Positions 46,606 through 56,494 of a stretch of 64,000 nt of DNA are shown here, piece by piece. Source of the DNA: Shewanella sediminis HAW-EB3 (GTDB lineage Bacteria; Pseudomonadota; Gammaproteobacteria; Enterobacterales; Shewanellaceae); the NCBI RefSeq assembly GCF_000018025.1, contig NC_009831.1:1116001-1180000 (forward strand), read 5' to 3'. The stretch's first letter is position 1. Each line of letters begins with the position of its first letter. A program made the position numbers and the translations under genes. A model generated the notes under the pieces. That model saw only the letters and a list, made by a program, of their open reading frames with translations. It had not been told where the DNA came from and searched no databases.

Positions 46606-46917
46606 ATGGAGCAGTTAGAGTTTTTTGAGATCCCCAGCCCCTGTATCGGTATCTGTCAGACCGATGCGAGAGGCTATTGTAAGGGCTGTTTGCGCAATAG
46701 AGATGAGCGCTTTAACTGGCTCGAGTTTTCTGATGCAAAAAAATATGATGTTATTCGTTTATGTAAACAACGTAAGCGTCGCAGGCAGCTTACGATATTA
46801 AAGGCGAAAAAAGCCCAACTGCTACAGCAAAGAGCAGTGATAAACTCATCACTGGATTTTGGCGTCGGTGAGGAGATTGAACCCGGATCACCAATCGATG
46901 GTTTAACTTCGGATTGA
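46606..46917 (+). CDS. DUF1289 protein
   Basis: About 103 residues with the DUF1289 cysteine motif PCIGICQTDARGYCKGCLRNRDE, four cysteines that probably bind metal or an Fe-S cluster, and a basic stretch KQRKRRRQ that could touch nucleic acid. Start at 46606 follows homologues; an ATG at 46552 in frame would add 18 residues. Function unknown. Confidence 0.8.
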   Translation: MEQLEFFEIPSPCIGICQTDARGYCKGCLRNRDERFNWLEFSDAKKYDVIRLCKQRKRRRQLTILKAKKAQLLQQRAVINSSLDFGVGEEIEPGSPIDGLTSD

Positions 46918-47002
46918 GCCTATCTCAGTTTAATCCGGTGCGGTAAGCGTTAGCTAAGGCTGCTCTGGAGTCCAGCTACTTAATCGATTTAGATTAATTC
47001 AC

Positions 47003-48295
47003 TCATTTTTTTACCTGACTCTTATTCTTAGCCTGGGCCGGTGTGGGCCAGATAAGTGTGAAGCAGGTGTATCCATCCCGGCTTTCCAGAGTCACCTTAC
47101 CGTTGTGACGTTCCATGATCCGCTTGATGATTGCCAGGCCTAACCCGTGGCCTTTATTACCATTCTGTACTGACTGACTGCGATAGAAGGGTTCAAATAT
47201 CTTGCATTGGTCTTCAAGCGGTATTCCCTGACCATCGTCTGCAACCGATAGTGATACCAGTTCTCGAGTCTGCTTTATCTCAACCTGAATGGATTGACGC
47301 CCGAATCGTTGGGCATTGGTGATCAGATTTTGTATCGCCCTTTCGATGAGAGAGGGGTCGCCCATGAGATAGACTGGGGTATCGCTGTTTTCAAACTCAA
47401 TCGGGGCCGATATGGTTGACGATAGCCTATCGACGGTTTGTTTAGTTAATACGCTGAGGTCACAATGTTCGAGTTGAACCTCTTTACGTTGTGACTCGAG
47501 GCTAGCGTAGGTTAAGAGCTCCTGGAGTAGATTCTCCATCTCCTTCACATCCTGCTGCATATCGTTCAAAAAATCTGTTCTTCGCTGCACGTCTGAGTCG
47601 GGCTTGCAATATTGCGGCATTAAGGCCAAGGCAAACTTCAGTCTGGCAAGTGGGGTACGGATCTCATGGGAAACGGCGTTCGAAAGGTGTTTCTGATTCT
47701 CGATAAGGGTACTGATCTGCTGTGCCATCTCATTAAAGGTGATAGCCAGAGGCAGCACCTGAGAGCGGGATGATAAGGTTATCTGTGTGTCCCAATTTGC
47801 CTGACCAAACTCCTTAGTCGCGTTTCTCAGAGTCTTAATATCCCTCGAGAGTGGCCAAACCCAGATTAAGGCAATAAAGGCTAAAGAGAGGTAGAAGAAT
47901 AGGGTGAATAACCCGCGTAATCTCTTTCGGGGATCTATCTCGATGGGGCCGGCGACTAAGATCTGATCGTTTACTTTAACGAAATGCAGCTCATGGTCAT
48001 CGTCTTGCTCGGTGATAAGCACACTGTTTGCAGTGAGTGTGCTTTGGTCCGATATCGCTATTTGACTGGCATCAATCAGCTTGATGGGGTAGTCAGGGTT
48101 TTGTTTTAACTCTTGAAGATAAAAATGACGCTGCTCTTCGGGGAGCTTAGCCAGCAGCTGCGCCAAAGCGATAAGTGGTGCATCTAATGCACCACTCTCT
48201 TCGACATTATTTTGCCAAATGCTATCGAGTGTCCAACCTATACCTAAAACACTGAGGCTTAGTAGCAGGTAAAGACTGATAAAAAGTCGTTTCAA
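47003..48295 (-). CDS. RstB-like sensor histidine kinase
   Basis: Inner-membrane kinase of 430 residues: membrane helices at about 5-24 and 127-148, a short periplasmic domain between, HAMP, phosphoacceptor His210 in VSHEIRTPLARL, and ATPase motifs NLITNAQRFG, DDGQGIP and GHGLGLAI. Its layout resembles E. coli RstB. It follows the response regulator gene by 56 bases and should signal to it. The stimulus is unknown, although the operon begins with an outer-membrane MipA-like gene. Confidence 0.9.
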   Translation of the reverse strand: MKRLFISLYLLLSLSVLGIGWTLDSIWQNNVEESGALDAPLIALAQLLAKLPEEQRHFYLQELKQNPDYPIKLIDASQIAISDQSTLTANSVLITEQDDDHELHFVKVNDQILVAGPIEIDPRKRLRGLFTLFFYLSLAFIALIWVWPLSRDIKTLRNATKEFGQANWDTQITLSSRSQVLPLAITFNEMAQQISTLIENQKHLSNAVSHEIRTPLARLKFALALMPQYCKPDSDVQRRTDFLNDMQQDVKEMENLLQELLTYASLESQRKEVQLEHCDLSVLTKQTVDRLSSTISAPIEFENSDTPVYLMGDPSLIERAIQNLITNAQRFGRQSIQVEIKQTRELVSLSVADDGQGIPLEDQCKIFEPFYRSQSVQNGNKGHGLGLAIIKRIMERHNGKVTLESRDGYTCFTLIWPTPAQAKNKSQVKK

Positions 48296-48351
48296 TTATT
48301 TTTCCATAACAATATGTTAAACGGTGCTCACTCGATAAATAGATAGCTCAG

Positions 48352-49065
48352 CTAGTTGCTCCAAGCTTCAGGGGCAAATAGATATCCTTGTCCCCAAACT
48401 GTCTTGATCCTAAATGGCGTCTCGATATTATCGCCCAATTTCTTTCTCAGACGGGAGACTCTGACATCTATTTTTCTATCCTTACCGTCAAAATCAATAT
48501 TGAGCAGGTATTGGTAGATATATTGGCGGCTCAATACTTGTCCTGCCTGTGAAGCCAATAACCAGAGCAGCTCAAACTCATGGCTGGTCAGATCGACTTC
48601 AATATCACCGAGCCTGATTGCCTGTGTGTGTGGATCGATACTTAATTTACCAAAGCTCAGGCAGTGAGATTCAACCTTAGGCGGCTTAGCGTTGCGGCGT
48701 AACAGATTGTTAATTCTGGCGATCAGAAGAGCAGGATCGACAGGTTTAACAACGTAGTCATCGGCACCTAACTCCAGTCCTTTGATCTGATCCTCATTTG
48801 AGCCAAGCGCACTCATGAGTAGAATGGGGCCGGCAAAGTAGTCAGGTAACTTTTCACACAGTGTCAGACCATCCATTCCGGGTAACATGATATCCAATAG
48901 AATAATATCAGGCTTGTAGCTGATTAACCGAGTTAGAACCGTATCTCCCCGGCGCTCAACTTCTACGTGCATTCCATGCGACTTTAAATAATCGACAATC
49001 AGGTTCGCGAGACGAATGTCGTCTTCTACCAGTAAAACTCTATGGGTCGATTGAGGCTCTGTCAT
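48352..49065 (-). CDS. RstA-like OmpR-family response regulator
   Basis: A 237-residue regulator with receiver domain (VEDD acidic pair, phosphoacceptor Asp58 in LLDIMLPGMDG, Lys in VVKPVDP) and winged-helix output (VRVSRLRKKLGD). It ends RIKTVWGQGYLFAPEAW, strikingly like E. coli RstA. The start ATG at 49065 overlaps the DUF3019 stop in TAATG, so the two are coupled; an ATG five codons earlier is possible. Confidence 0.92.
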   Translation of the reverse strand: MTEPQSTHRVLLVEDDIRLANLIVDYLKSHGMHVEVERRGDTVLTRLISYKPDIILLDIMLPGMDGLTLCEKLPDYFAGPILLMSALGSNEDQIKGLELGADDYVVKPVDPALLIARINNLLRRNAKPPKVESHCLSFGKLSIDPHTQAIRLGDIEVDLTSHEFELLWLLASQAGQVLSRQYIYQYLLNIDFDGKDRKIDVRVSRLRKKLGDNIETPFRIKTVWGQGYLFAPEAWSN

Positions 49066-49484
49066 TAGAATAAACTCCATGGGTTGCGATAGCGTCGTCT
49101 AACTTTCGGCTCGGAAGCCGGTGTAACTTTAAGTTTGACTCCAGCTAATGTTTGGTGTGTTTCTTTATCGATCATTACAAATTGAATATCGTCAGTTGCT
49201 TTGATATCCAAGGTTAAGGAGTGGATCTGCGCCGACTCGGCGCACCACTTTGTCATCTCTTTATAGTCAGATAAGATGCATATGGGCCTAAAAGGTTCAT
49301 TCTCCCACTCGAGTACCACTGTGAGCTCACAGGTCAATTCATCTTCTGAAGTGATGCAAAATTCGGGTGTCATCTTAAGTGTATAGCCTGATGTCTCGTA
49401 CTCATCTGCGGCCACGGCAAAGCTGCTCGCTAAGGCGAGGCTAATGCTCCCAAAAAATATAGATCTAAATATCGACAATAACAC
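49065..49484 (-). CDS. DUF3019 secreted protein
   Basis: A 139-residue protein with signal peptide (SIFFGSISLALASSFAVAA) and DUF3019 core: MTPEFCITSEDELTCELTV, FRPICILSDYKEMTKWCAES, with four cysteines likely paired in the periplasm. It ends in a basic VRRRYRNPW. GTG start, eight bases after mipA. In marine gammaproteobacteria this family often sits between MipA and a two-component pair; a sensing or accessory role is inference. Confidence 0.82.
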   Translation of the reverse strand: MLLSIFRSIFFGSISLALASSFAVAADEYETSGYTLKMTPEFCITSEDELTCELTVVLEWENEPFRPICILSDYKEMTKWCAESAQIHSLTLDIKATDDIQFVMIDKETHQTLAGVKLKVTPASEPKVRRRYRNPWSLF

Positions 49485-49489
49485 CCGTG

Positions 49490-50374
49490 TTAAAACCTAT
49501 AGGCTGCGCCGACAAAAAAGGTACTGGTATAGTCTTCATTTAGCAGGGGACTTGCAACAATTTCGTCACCGATTTGTGTGTATCTGGCTAAAAAAAGCAG
49601 ATCCCAATGCTCTGTTATTACATAATGACTCGTTAGTTCAACCCCGGTATTGAGTGCTGATTTGGCTTGATACGCCTGACTCCAGTAGCGACTCTCGCCG
49701 GGTCTGATACCATAGTAATAATCTACAAGCTCTTCACTCTTCCAATCAAGAGTGAGGGCCAATTCAAATTTCCAATCTTCGATAGCCAGGTTGTAAAGCC
49801 ATTTTAGCTTAGCTTCCGTTCCCTGGTGCACATTTAACAGGTCATGTGCCAACGAGAGGTTAATCGTGCCTGCACGGGTGTAGAAAAAAGCCTCTACACC
49901 ACCAAAGTAGGTAAAGTGTCGCTTCTCTAATTCACCAATCTCAGGTTCCTGCGCCGCTTTTAATATCGTGGGTGTTGGTGCCGTCGAGGACAATAATGAT
50001 CTTGGCTCAAATTTATTGGTGCCGGCAATAAAGATATTTGAAGGGTCCCAGCGATGGAAATAGGCACTATCGCTGCTGAGACTCGTGGTCAGGTTTATCG
50101 TGAACTTCTCCTGTTCGGAGAGAGTGTAACCAAAGTTGCCATTTTCGAAGAACCAGGTGTCTCCGTAATAAGCAAAGGTCGGCACTAAATAGATAGGTAT
50201 ATCGTCATAATCTTTAAGAGGATTGGTTCTGTTACCATAGCCAAGTGCGATGCCTACATCCCATCTGCCAATTTCGATACATTCAACCTTTTCTCCACAG
50301 GAGTCCACCACATCGGCCCAGGCCGATATGGGGAAAAGGATGCAGCTTAGCAGAAGCACTTTTAGCTTTGTCAT
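49490..50374 (-). CDS. MipA/OmpV family outer membrane protein
   Basis: An outer-membrane barrel of 294 residues: signal MTKLKVLLLSCILFPISAWA, MipA signature DVGIALGYGNRTNPLKDYDD with IPIYLVPTFAYYGD, and a terminal phenylalanine (VGAAYRF). MipA-family proteins are linked to murein synthesis scaffolding or to stress and metal responses. First gene of a four-gene operon with DUF3019, response regulator and kinase, so it is probably also the target of the pair. Confidence 0.88.
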   Translation of the reverse strand: MTKLKVLLLSCILFPISAWADVVDSCGEKVECIEIGRWDVGIALGYGNRTNPLKDYDDIPIYLVPTFAYYGDTWFFENGNFGYTLSEQEKFTINLTTSLSSDSAYFHRWDPSNIFIAGTNKFEPRSLLSSTAPTPTILKAAQEPEIGELEKRHFTYFGGVEAFFYTRAGTINLSLAHDLLNVHQGTEAKLKWLYNLAIEDWKFELALTLDWKSEELVDYYYGIRPGESRYWSQAYQAKSALNTGVELTSHYVITEHWDLLFLARYTQIGDEIVASPLLNEDYTSTFFVGAAYRF

Positions 50375-50672
50375 GACGCCGTTTATATACTCATCACAGA
50401 ATTAACATAATGGGTAACAGAGTATCACTTCAAAGAAGAATAGGCAGTGATTTAATCAATTTTGATGCAAACTGATACAGCGTGGCACAGAGTGTTCTTA
50501 CCTTGTTTCTGTAGTGTTTTTGTTGTGATCACTACTTGTGTGTTTTCGTCTTGACTCAGTTTACATACAGATGACGATCCGTATATTTTTATTACAATTA
50601 TGCTTAAGCTAGTATTTATCGATAAACCCGTTTCATCATAACTGGTTATAATCTTTAGAAAGGATAATAAAA

Positions 50673-51848
50673 ATGGCACGAGTGCATTTTGACTGGACAG
50701 ATCCCCTGCAGTTTAACGCTTTACTCTCTCAGGAGGAGAGGATGGTGCGTGACAGCGTTTATGACTACGCTCAGGACAAACTCATGAGCCGGATATTGAT
50801 GGCAAACCGAGATGAACATTTTGATCGTGACATCATGAACGAACTCGGTGAAATGGGCTTGCTGGGTGCGACCCTGCCAGAGAAGTATGGCTGCTCAAAT
50901 GTCAGCTATGTGAGCTATGGTCTGATAGCTCGTGAAATTGAACGGGTCGATAGCGGGTACCGCTCGGCAATGAGTGTGCAGTCTTCTCTCGTGATGCATC
51001 CCATTCATGCCTATGGTACGGAAGAGCAAAGGGGCAAATACCTGCCAAAACTTGCCAGCGGCGAATGGGTCGGTTGTTTCGGGTTAACGGAGCCCGATGC
51101 TGGCTCAGATCCCGGGGGAATGAAGACCAGAGCCGAACGCATAGAGGGTGGCTATCGAATTAATGGGGCAAAAATCTGGATAACCAATTCACCGATTGCC
51201 GATATTTTCATTGTATGGGCCAAACTTGAGGGCAAGATCCGTGGTTTTATTCTCGAGAAAGGGATGCCAGGGCTGAGTGCGCCGAAAATTGAGGGTAAAT
51301 TTTCACTTCGAGCCTCTGTTACCGGGGAGATCGTCATGGATAATGTCGAAGTGCCTGAAACGGCTCTGATGCCAAATGTGGAAGGATTGAAGGGGCCATT
51401 TGGCTGCTTGAATAAGGCTCGTTATGGTATCGCCTGGGGAGCATTAGGTGCCGCCGAGTTTTGCTGGCATGCCGCTCGGCAATATACACTGGATCGGATC
51501 CAATTTAATCGTCCCTTAGCGTCGAATCAGTTGATTCAAAAGAAATTGGTCGATATGCAAACAGAGATAAGCCTGGGTCTCTTCGCGTGCTTGCAGGCAG
51601 GACGCCTAATGGATAATGACGCATTGGCCGTCGAAGCCATCTCTATGATTAAACGCAACTCCTGTGGTAAAGCCCTGGACATTGCCCGTATGTCTCGCGA
51701 TATGCATGGCGGTAACGGAATCTCCGATGAGTTTCATATTATTCGTCACGTTATGAATCTGGAGGCGGTAAACACCTATGAGGGAACCCATGATATTCAC
51801 GCATTGATCTTAGGAAGGGCTCAGACAGGCATCCAAGCATTTTGTTGA
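50673..51848 (+). CDS. gcdH: Glutaryl-CoA dehydrogenase
   Basis: FAD acyl-CoA dehydrogenase of 391 residues acting in lysine/tryptophan degradation (glutaryl-CoA to crotonyl-CoA). [17 protein letters not shown] is the flavin site, [16 protein letters not shown] and the catalytic Glu in [18 protein letters not shown] are typical of GcdH rather than other acyl-CoA dehydrogenases. AAAGGA lies before the ATG. Single gene; the 298-base divergent region with mipA holds no other gene. Confidence 0.93.
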   Translation: MARVHFDWTDPLQFNALLSQEERMVRDSVYDYAQDKLMSRILMANRDEHFDRDIMNELGEMGLLGATLPEKYGCSNVSYVSYGLIAREIERVDSGYRSAMSVQSSLVMHPIHAYGTEEQRGKYLPKLASGEWVGCFGLTEPDAGSDPGGMKTRAERIEGGYRINGAKIWITNSPIADIFIVWAKLEGKIRGFILEKGMPGLSAPKIEGKFSLRASVTGEIVMDNVEVPETALMPNVEGLKGPFGCLNKARYGIAWGALGAAEFCWHAARQYTLDRIQFNRPLASNQLIQKKLVDMQTEISLGLFACLQAGRLMDNDALAVEAISMIKRNSCGKALDIARMSRDMHGGNGISDEFHIIRHVMNLEAVNTYEGTHDIHALILGRAQTGIQAFC

Positions 51849-51872
51849 GCCAAGGGTGAAGCCTTGGCTTCT
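51848..51872 (+). terminator. Terminator after gcdH
   Basis: AGCCAAGG-GTGAAG-CCTTGGCT followed by TCTTTCC. Confidence 0.75.
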
Positions 51873-52033
51873 TTCCTCTGTGAGTGGACTTACCTAAGCG
51901 GAGAAGAGCCAAAAGGTAACCCGCATTATGGGTCTAGCTTATCAGAAAGGGTTCGTAGGCCACTTTCTTAGTGACAATTCGTTCGCCTCGATTGCCGATG
52001 TTTAGACCCAAACTCAATGAACTCACTGCTGCA

Positions 52034-53242
52034 TCAATTAATGACTCTGTTAACGGCTTCGAGTATCTCATTTCTCGTCGATGGTTTGAGAATATAGCCT
52101 TTTAATCCTTGCTCTGCCCAGGTCTTTATTAACTCTTTATTTTTATTCCCGGTTAGCGCGATTATTGGTAACTCTTTTCCGCCTGATACCGATTTGATCT
52201 GTATGGTCGTATTGATGCCATCCAGGTTAGGCATAAACAGATCCATTAAGACCAGAGCATATTGGTTGTTTCGAATCTTCTGAAGTGCGTTTAAGCCATC
52301 TTCTGCCTCATCCACCAGAAAGTTTTCTTTCGCCAATACCCTAACCAACATGTCACGGTATATTTGATTGTCTTCTACGACCAGAATTTTTTTAGGTTTT
52401 TGTACTTCCACATTTTCAGCTCTAGAGGTGAGCATCGATGATTCAGATAGTGCCTCCGATACTGTCTGACGATCGGGTGGCAGCACTCTGGATAGATCGG
52501 CTAACTTAGCCTCCAATACTTCGATACCGACCTGCTTTGAGAGTAGCTGCTGTATCATGCTATCCAGGCTGGATTTTATGTTATCTTCCAGCTCTGCAAG
52601 GAGGGGCTCGACATGGCTCTTGTTAATATTTTCCATTAGTTTTTTCGAAGATAAGTTCGTATCAAGTTCTTTATCTACGACTAAGTTTTGAGGCTCATTC
52701 AGACTTTGTTTACAAATGGCTATAGAGCCTAGCAGTGATTGTTTACATTCACTGCTTTTATCTATGAGTGAGACCAACTCCTGGCCAATATTTTCGAGTT
52801 GCTCCTCATGTAATCCGGCATAATGGCTCGTTGCTTGACTGATGAGTAAGCCACTATGCACGATCATTTTTAAACGAAACTTTTCATATAGAGGTTGGTA
52901 GACAAAATAGTTGTCGAAAATGTCTTTGATGCAACAACGAAATGCGGTAGCAGACTCACGATTTTTACAGAGTAAGATACTGTAATGAGGGTAATCCAGG
53001 AATTTGTCTGAAATGAGCTTTGTATATAATTCGATGCTCTTCTGTACTGTTGTGAGAGCAAACAGTATCACAGAAGGTTTAAGGTTTTTTACCTTGTCAC
53101 CAATTTCAAAGTTTACCAGAATCGTACGATATTCCTCTACTTGATCGGCAATGATACTGGCCGCACCCAGAACATCTTCCTCATTTTCATAGATCATGAT
53201 TACTTTTGGGTTACGGCATGCTAGGTGAGATTGTTTTGTCAT
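52034..53242 (-). CDS. Double-receiver protein without output domain
   Basis: A 402-residue protein. The C-terminal receiver (about 284-400) is complete: VVEDNQIYRD acidic pocket, phosphoacceptor Asp334 in LVLMDLFMPNLDG, and Lys in YILKPST. The N-terminal 120 residues also have a receiver-like pattern (KVIMIYENEED ... SVILFALTT) but no Asp at the phosphoacceptor position. A helical linker with coiled character (about 125-275) joins them. No DNA-binding or enzyme domain. Its start overlaps the Hpt gene. It is probably the terminal receiver of the relay, acting by protein contact. Confidence 0.82.
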   Translation of the reverse strand: MTKQSHLACRNPKVIMIYENEEDVLGAASIIADQVEEYRTILVNFEIGDKVKNLKPSVILFALTTVQKSIELYTKLISDKFLDYPHYSILLCKNRESATAFRCCIKDIFDNYFVYQPLYEKFRLKMIVHSGLLISQATSHYAGLHEEQLENIGQELVSLIDKSSECKQSLLGSIAICKQSLNEPQNLVVDKELDTNLSSKKLMENINKSHVEPLLAELEDNIKSSLDSMIQQLLSKQVGIEVLEAKLADLSRVLPPDRQTVSEALSESSMLTSRAENVEVQKPKKILVVEDNQIYRDMLVRVLAKENFLVDEAEDGLNALQKIRNNQYALVLMDLFMPNLDGINTTIQIKSVSGGKELPIIALTGNKNKELIKTWAEQGLKGYILKPSTRNEILEAVNRVIN

Positions 53243-53579
53243 TGACTATCACTCCATGTACTCGTTGTAATGCTTCTTTGACTCGTAAAATCAAATCCTT
53301 GCACTTAGCTTTATCCTGTTCTAACCCTGACTGTTCCAGGGCTTGAAGTAGGTATGATGTTTGTTCTGCTCCAACCGCTTTTGCGGAAGTTTTGAGAAAG
53401 TGAGCTTCCTCTTTAATCTCTAAAATTCTGCTGTCGTTATACATGGTAACGATATTTCTAAGAGACACTTTGGCCTGTTTTAAGAAATCGATCTCAAACT
53501 GCCTGATCATCTCCGGCTCATCACCAATGAGTTCAATCATCACGTTTCTGTTTAAAATCTTCAGCTGCTTTTCAGTCAT
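53211..53579 (-). CDS. Hpt phosphotransfer protein
   Basis: A 122-residue histidine phosphotransfer domain protein; His60 in EAHFLKTSAKAVGAEQ corresponds to the phosphorylated histidine of the HxLKG(S/T) motif, here with Thr in place of Gly. The four-helix pattern fits. The gene overlaps the hybrid kinase stop by eight bases and the double-receiver start by 32, so translation is tightly coupled. Confidence 0.88.
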   Translation of the reverse strand: MTEKQLKILNRNVMIELIGDEPEMIRQFEIDFLKQAKVSLRNIVTMYNDSRILEIKEEAHFLKTSAKAVGAEQTSYLLQALEQSGLEQDKAKCKDLILRVKEALQRVHGVIVNDKTISPSMP

Positions 53580-56388
53580 TGCTATACCACTTATCCATAA
53601 TTTTTTTGAGATCTTTTAATAGAATGGGTTTACTGACAAAGTCATTCATTCCTGTTGAGTAACAATACTCTGCATCTCCACTCATCGCGGCGCCTGTCAC
53701 CGCTACGATTGGGATCGCTTTCTTATTATGCTCTTGTTCCAGATTTCGGATCTCTTTTGTCATATCGTAACCATCAAGATTGGGCATATGGCAATCGGTT
53801 AAGATCAACTTGTAGTCGATACTTTTCCAATGTTGTATACCATCGTTGCCGTCTTCGGCAAGATCGCACCGATAACCTAATGTCGATAATTGTTCCAAGA
53901 TTAATTTTTGATTGAGAGGGTTGTCTTCAACGACTAAGACGTCGGCTTGTGCTGTAGATATTGTGTTCATGCTTGAGTTAACACTGAGCGGGTTAATATC
54001 CAGTTCATCCAAGTCTAAGCATAGTTCATTCTCGATAATATTTTGAACCGATGATATGAGTTGCACCTTAGTCATAGGCTTGGTTGGTAATATTGAAACC
54101 TGAGGGATTATTTTTCGTATTTTTCTCATCTCTTTTCGTGGAGCAGCCAGAAGCAAGTTTGATGTGTTTATGTCTGATTGGGCTAGAATTTGCAGTATTT
54201 TTTGTGAGGCAGAAAGAGACTGAATGAGTAGTAATACGACGTCATAGCATGGCAGTGCAGCTTTAATATTCTCAGCCTTAGTACTTTCAGTTTCAATATT
54301 CTCATCTTCAATAAGTTCAGCCTCATAAATTGCAGCTTCAACAGTTTCTACGGCCGCACCTTCCGCTTGCAGATGTTTAACTATTACGCGTTGAGAGGTG
54401 TTGTCGTCGGAGAGGTTAATAAGGGCGACAGAGGTATTGTTTAGTACCGACGGCGACTGAAAAGAGTCTGCTTTTGAGCGCCAAAATGGGAGAACCACGG
54501 TAAAAGTTGAGCCTTGTTCGGGGGTACTGTTTAACTTTATCTCTCCTCCCATCATACTGGTCAAATTACCACTGATCGCTAAACCCAGGCCTGTTCCCCC
54601 GTATTTTCTGGTCGTTGACCGTTGGGCCTGCATGAAAGGGGTGAATAGTTTTTTTTGTGTTTCTTTGTCGATACCAATTCCGTTATCGATAATGGAGAAG
54701 CTTATTTTATAGATAATGTCGTTGTGTTCTGAAATGTTGGTGATTAAACGTATCTCCCCGGGTTTGCCCTCCACTGTGTGGGTGAACTTTATCGCATTGC
54801 CCAGCAGGTTAAACAGTATTTGACGAACTTTTACAGCGTCACCTTCGAGCAGCTTAGGTATTTGTGGGTCTTCGTAGATGTGCAGATTGAGTCGCTTCTT
54901 ATGGGCCAGAGGCAAGAAGACCTGAACCACATTGTCGATCACCTCAGTAATTGAAAAGTCGCGCTGTTCCAGTTGCATCTTTCCGGATTCAATTTTATTG
55001 ATATCCAGAATGTCATTGAGAATATAGATCAGGTTGGTCGCTGAGGTCGTTGCCGTTTCTATTAAGGACATGGATTCTGGGTTTTGTTTGGAAAGAGTGA
55101 GTAGATCTAAGGAGCCGATAACGGCGTTCATCGGGGTTCGCAGCTCATGGCTCATCATAGAGAGGAATTCGCTTTTGGCTTGATTGGCCCGCTCTGCCCG
55201 CACTTTGGCCTGTTGAAATTCTTGAGTGCGTTGTGTCACTCTTGCCTCTAGCTCATCGTTTGCCTTTTGTAATTCGGCTTGAATTTTAAAGATCGGAGAT
55301 TGATCGATACAGATCCCATCGATTCGACAATTCTGTTTGTCTCTGTTCTGTCCAACCTTGCCTTTTGCATGTACGTAGATTACCTCTCCATGGGGTAAAA
55401 TTGAGCGGTATTGCTGATCGAACAGCTCACCGGTACTTAAAGAGTGATCGACCGCGGCGATGATTCGATCCAGATCATCAGGGTGGAGTCTCTCTGCCCA
55501 TTTATCTAAGTTGCCAATGTCTTCAGGATGCAGTGCAAACATATTATTTGCTCGACTATCCCAGTCCCACACCCAGTTATTCTCACTATCAATTTCTGCC
55601 CGCCAGTTACCGATATTTCCCGCATCAAGAGCGATATTCTTACTTTCATTGGCGTCGTGTAATGCAAAAAGTGTCTCTTTGGCTTCGGTGCAATCGATTA
55701 ATGAACCTGTATGTGTACTGTGATTATCTATCGATAAAACGGCTTCGCTTCTCAGCTCAAACCATCGCTCCTTTCCAGTAATTTGGGCTCTGAATTCGAG
55801 GTGAAACCGGGTTCCCGGTTCAAAAATATCATCCAGATACACATCTAATTTATGTTGATCCCTTGGATCGATCATACTTTTGAAGTGCTGCCAACTGAGG
55901 GAGGTGTCTATCTCTAAGCCTATAAGCTCTTTGAATTTCAGTGAGAAATAGCAAAACTTTGAATGCGGGCTATATTCCCATATCCCAATATTTGCGCCTT
56001 TAATAGCATGGTTTAGCCTTTCAAGCTTATGCTTTGCCTGATATTTTTTAGCTCGGCATTCACCGCACCTGTTGACGATTAGCCAGTATTCCCCGGGAGT
56101 TAATGGGCTATCATTGATACTGACATTGACACAAATATTTTGGCTATTAACTGAGAGAGTGGAGAAAAACTGTTTTTTTTCAATTAAATGATGAATAAAA
56201 GCCGAACTGTTTGTAACACTGAGGTCTTTAAACAGGTTAAAAAATAGGTAGGCTAGCTCTCCTGAAACCATCTCATTTGAAACTTTGAATTCATCTTGAA
56301 AACTGGAGTTTACAGATAGAATACTGCCCTCTTTGCTGCAAACCATGATGGGAAATGGGGTAAGGTCCGTTGATTGAGTTGCGTACAT
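53572..56388 (-). CDS. Cytosolic PAS hybrid histidine kinase
   Basis: A 938-residue kinase without membrane segments. About three PAS-like units occupy 1-370, the first followed by a CGEC pair (NRCGECRAKK) that might bind a metal. Then a coiled linker, His414 in MSHELRTPMNAV, ATPase motifs NLLGNAIKFTH and GGTGLGLAI, a degenerate receiver-like region (about 655-800) carrying an acidic insert of Glu/Asn/Ala repeats, and a full receiver with Asp865 in TDCHMPNLDGYD. The Hpt partner and final receiver are encoded next. Confidence 0.9.
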   Translation of the reverse strand: MYATQSTDLTPFPIMVCSKEGSILSVNSSFQDEFKVSNEMVSGELAYLFFNLFKDLSVTNSSAFIHHLIEKKQFFSTLSVNSQNICVNVSINDSPLTPGEYWLIVNRCGECRAKKYQAKHKLERLNHAIKGANIGIWEYSPHSKFCYFSLKFKELIGLEIDTSLSWQHFKSMIDPRDQHKLDVYLDDIFEPGTRFHLEFRAQITGKERWFELRSEAVLSIDNHSTHTGSLIDCTEAKETLFALHDANESKNIALDAGNIGNWRAEIDSENNWVWDWDSRANNMFALHPEDIGNLDKWAERLHPDDLDRIIAAVDHSLSTGELFDQQYRSILPHGEVIYVHAKGKVGQNRDKQNCRIDGICIDQSPIFKIQAELQKANDELEARVTQRTQEFQQAKVRAERANQAKSEFLSMMSHELRTPMNAVIGSLDLLTLSKQNPESMSLIETATTSATNLIYILNDILDINKIESGKMQLEQRDFSITEVIDNVVQVFLPLAHKKRLNLHIYEDPQIPKLLEGDAVKVRQILFNLLGNAIKFTHTVEGKPGEIRLITNISEHNDIIYKISFSIIDNGIGIDKETQKKLFTPFMQAQRSTTRKYGGTGLGLAISGNLTSMMGGEIKLNSTPEQGSTFTVVLPFWRSKADSFQSPSVLNNTSVALINLSDDNTSQRVIVKHLQAEGAAVETVEAAIYEAELIEDENIETESTKAENIKAALPCYDVVLLLIQSLSASQKILQILAQSDINTSNLLLAAPRKEMRKIRKIIPQVSILPTKPMTKVQLISSVQNIIENELCLDLDELDINPLSVNSSMNTISTAQADVLVVEDNPLNQKLILEQLSTLGYRCDLAEDGNDGIQHWKSIDYKLILTDCHMPNLDGYDMTKEIRNLEQEHNKKAIPIVAVTGAAMSGDAEYCYSTGMNDFVSKPILLKDLKKIMDKWYSND

Positions 56389-56494
56389 AGTCCCTTTGTA
56401 CTCGCGCGAGTTAAATCCTATAGATAAGAATAGCAGTTATTGCCTTTTTAGCCTGATGAGGCGTAAAAATCTTCAGTTTGTGAATCTTATATAT

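Noticed and set aside
50452..50679. 75-residue minus-strand ORF between mipA and gcdH
   Set aside because: Overlaps the gcdH start, covers the divergent promoter region, and has no signal that supports translation.
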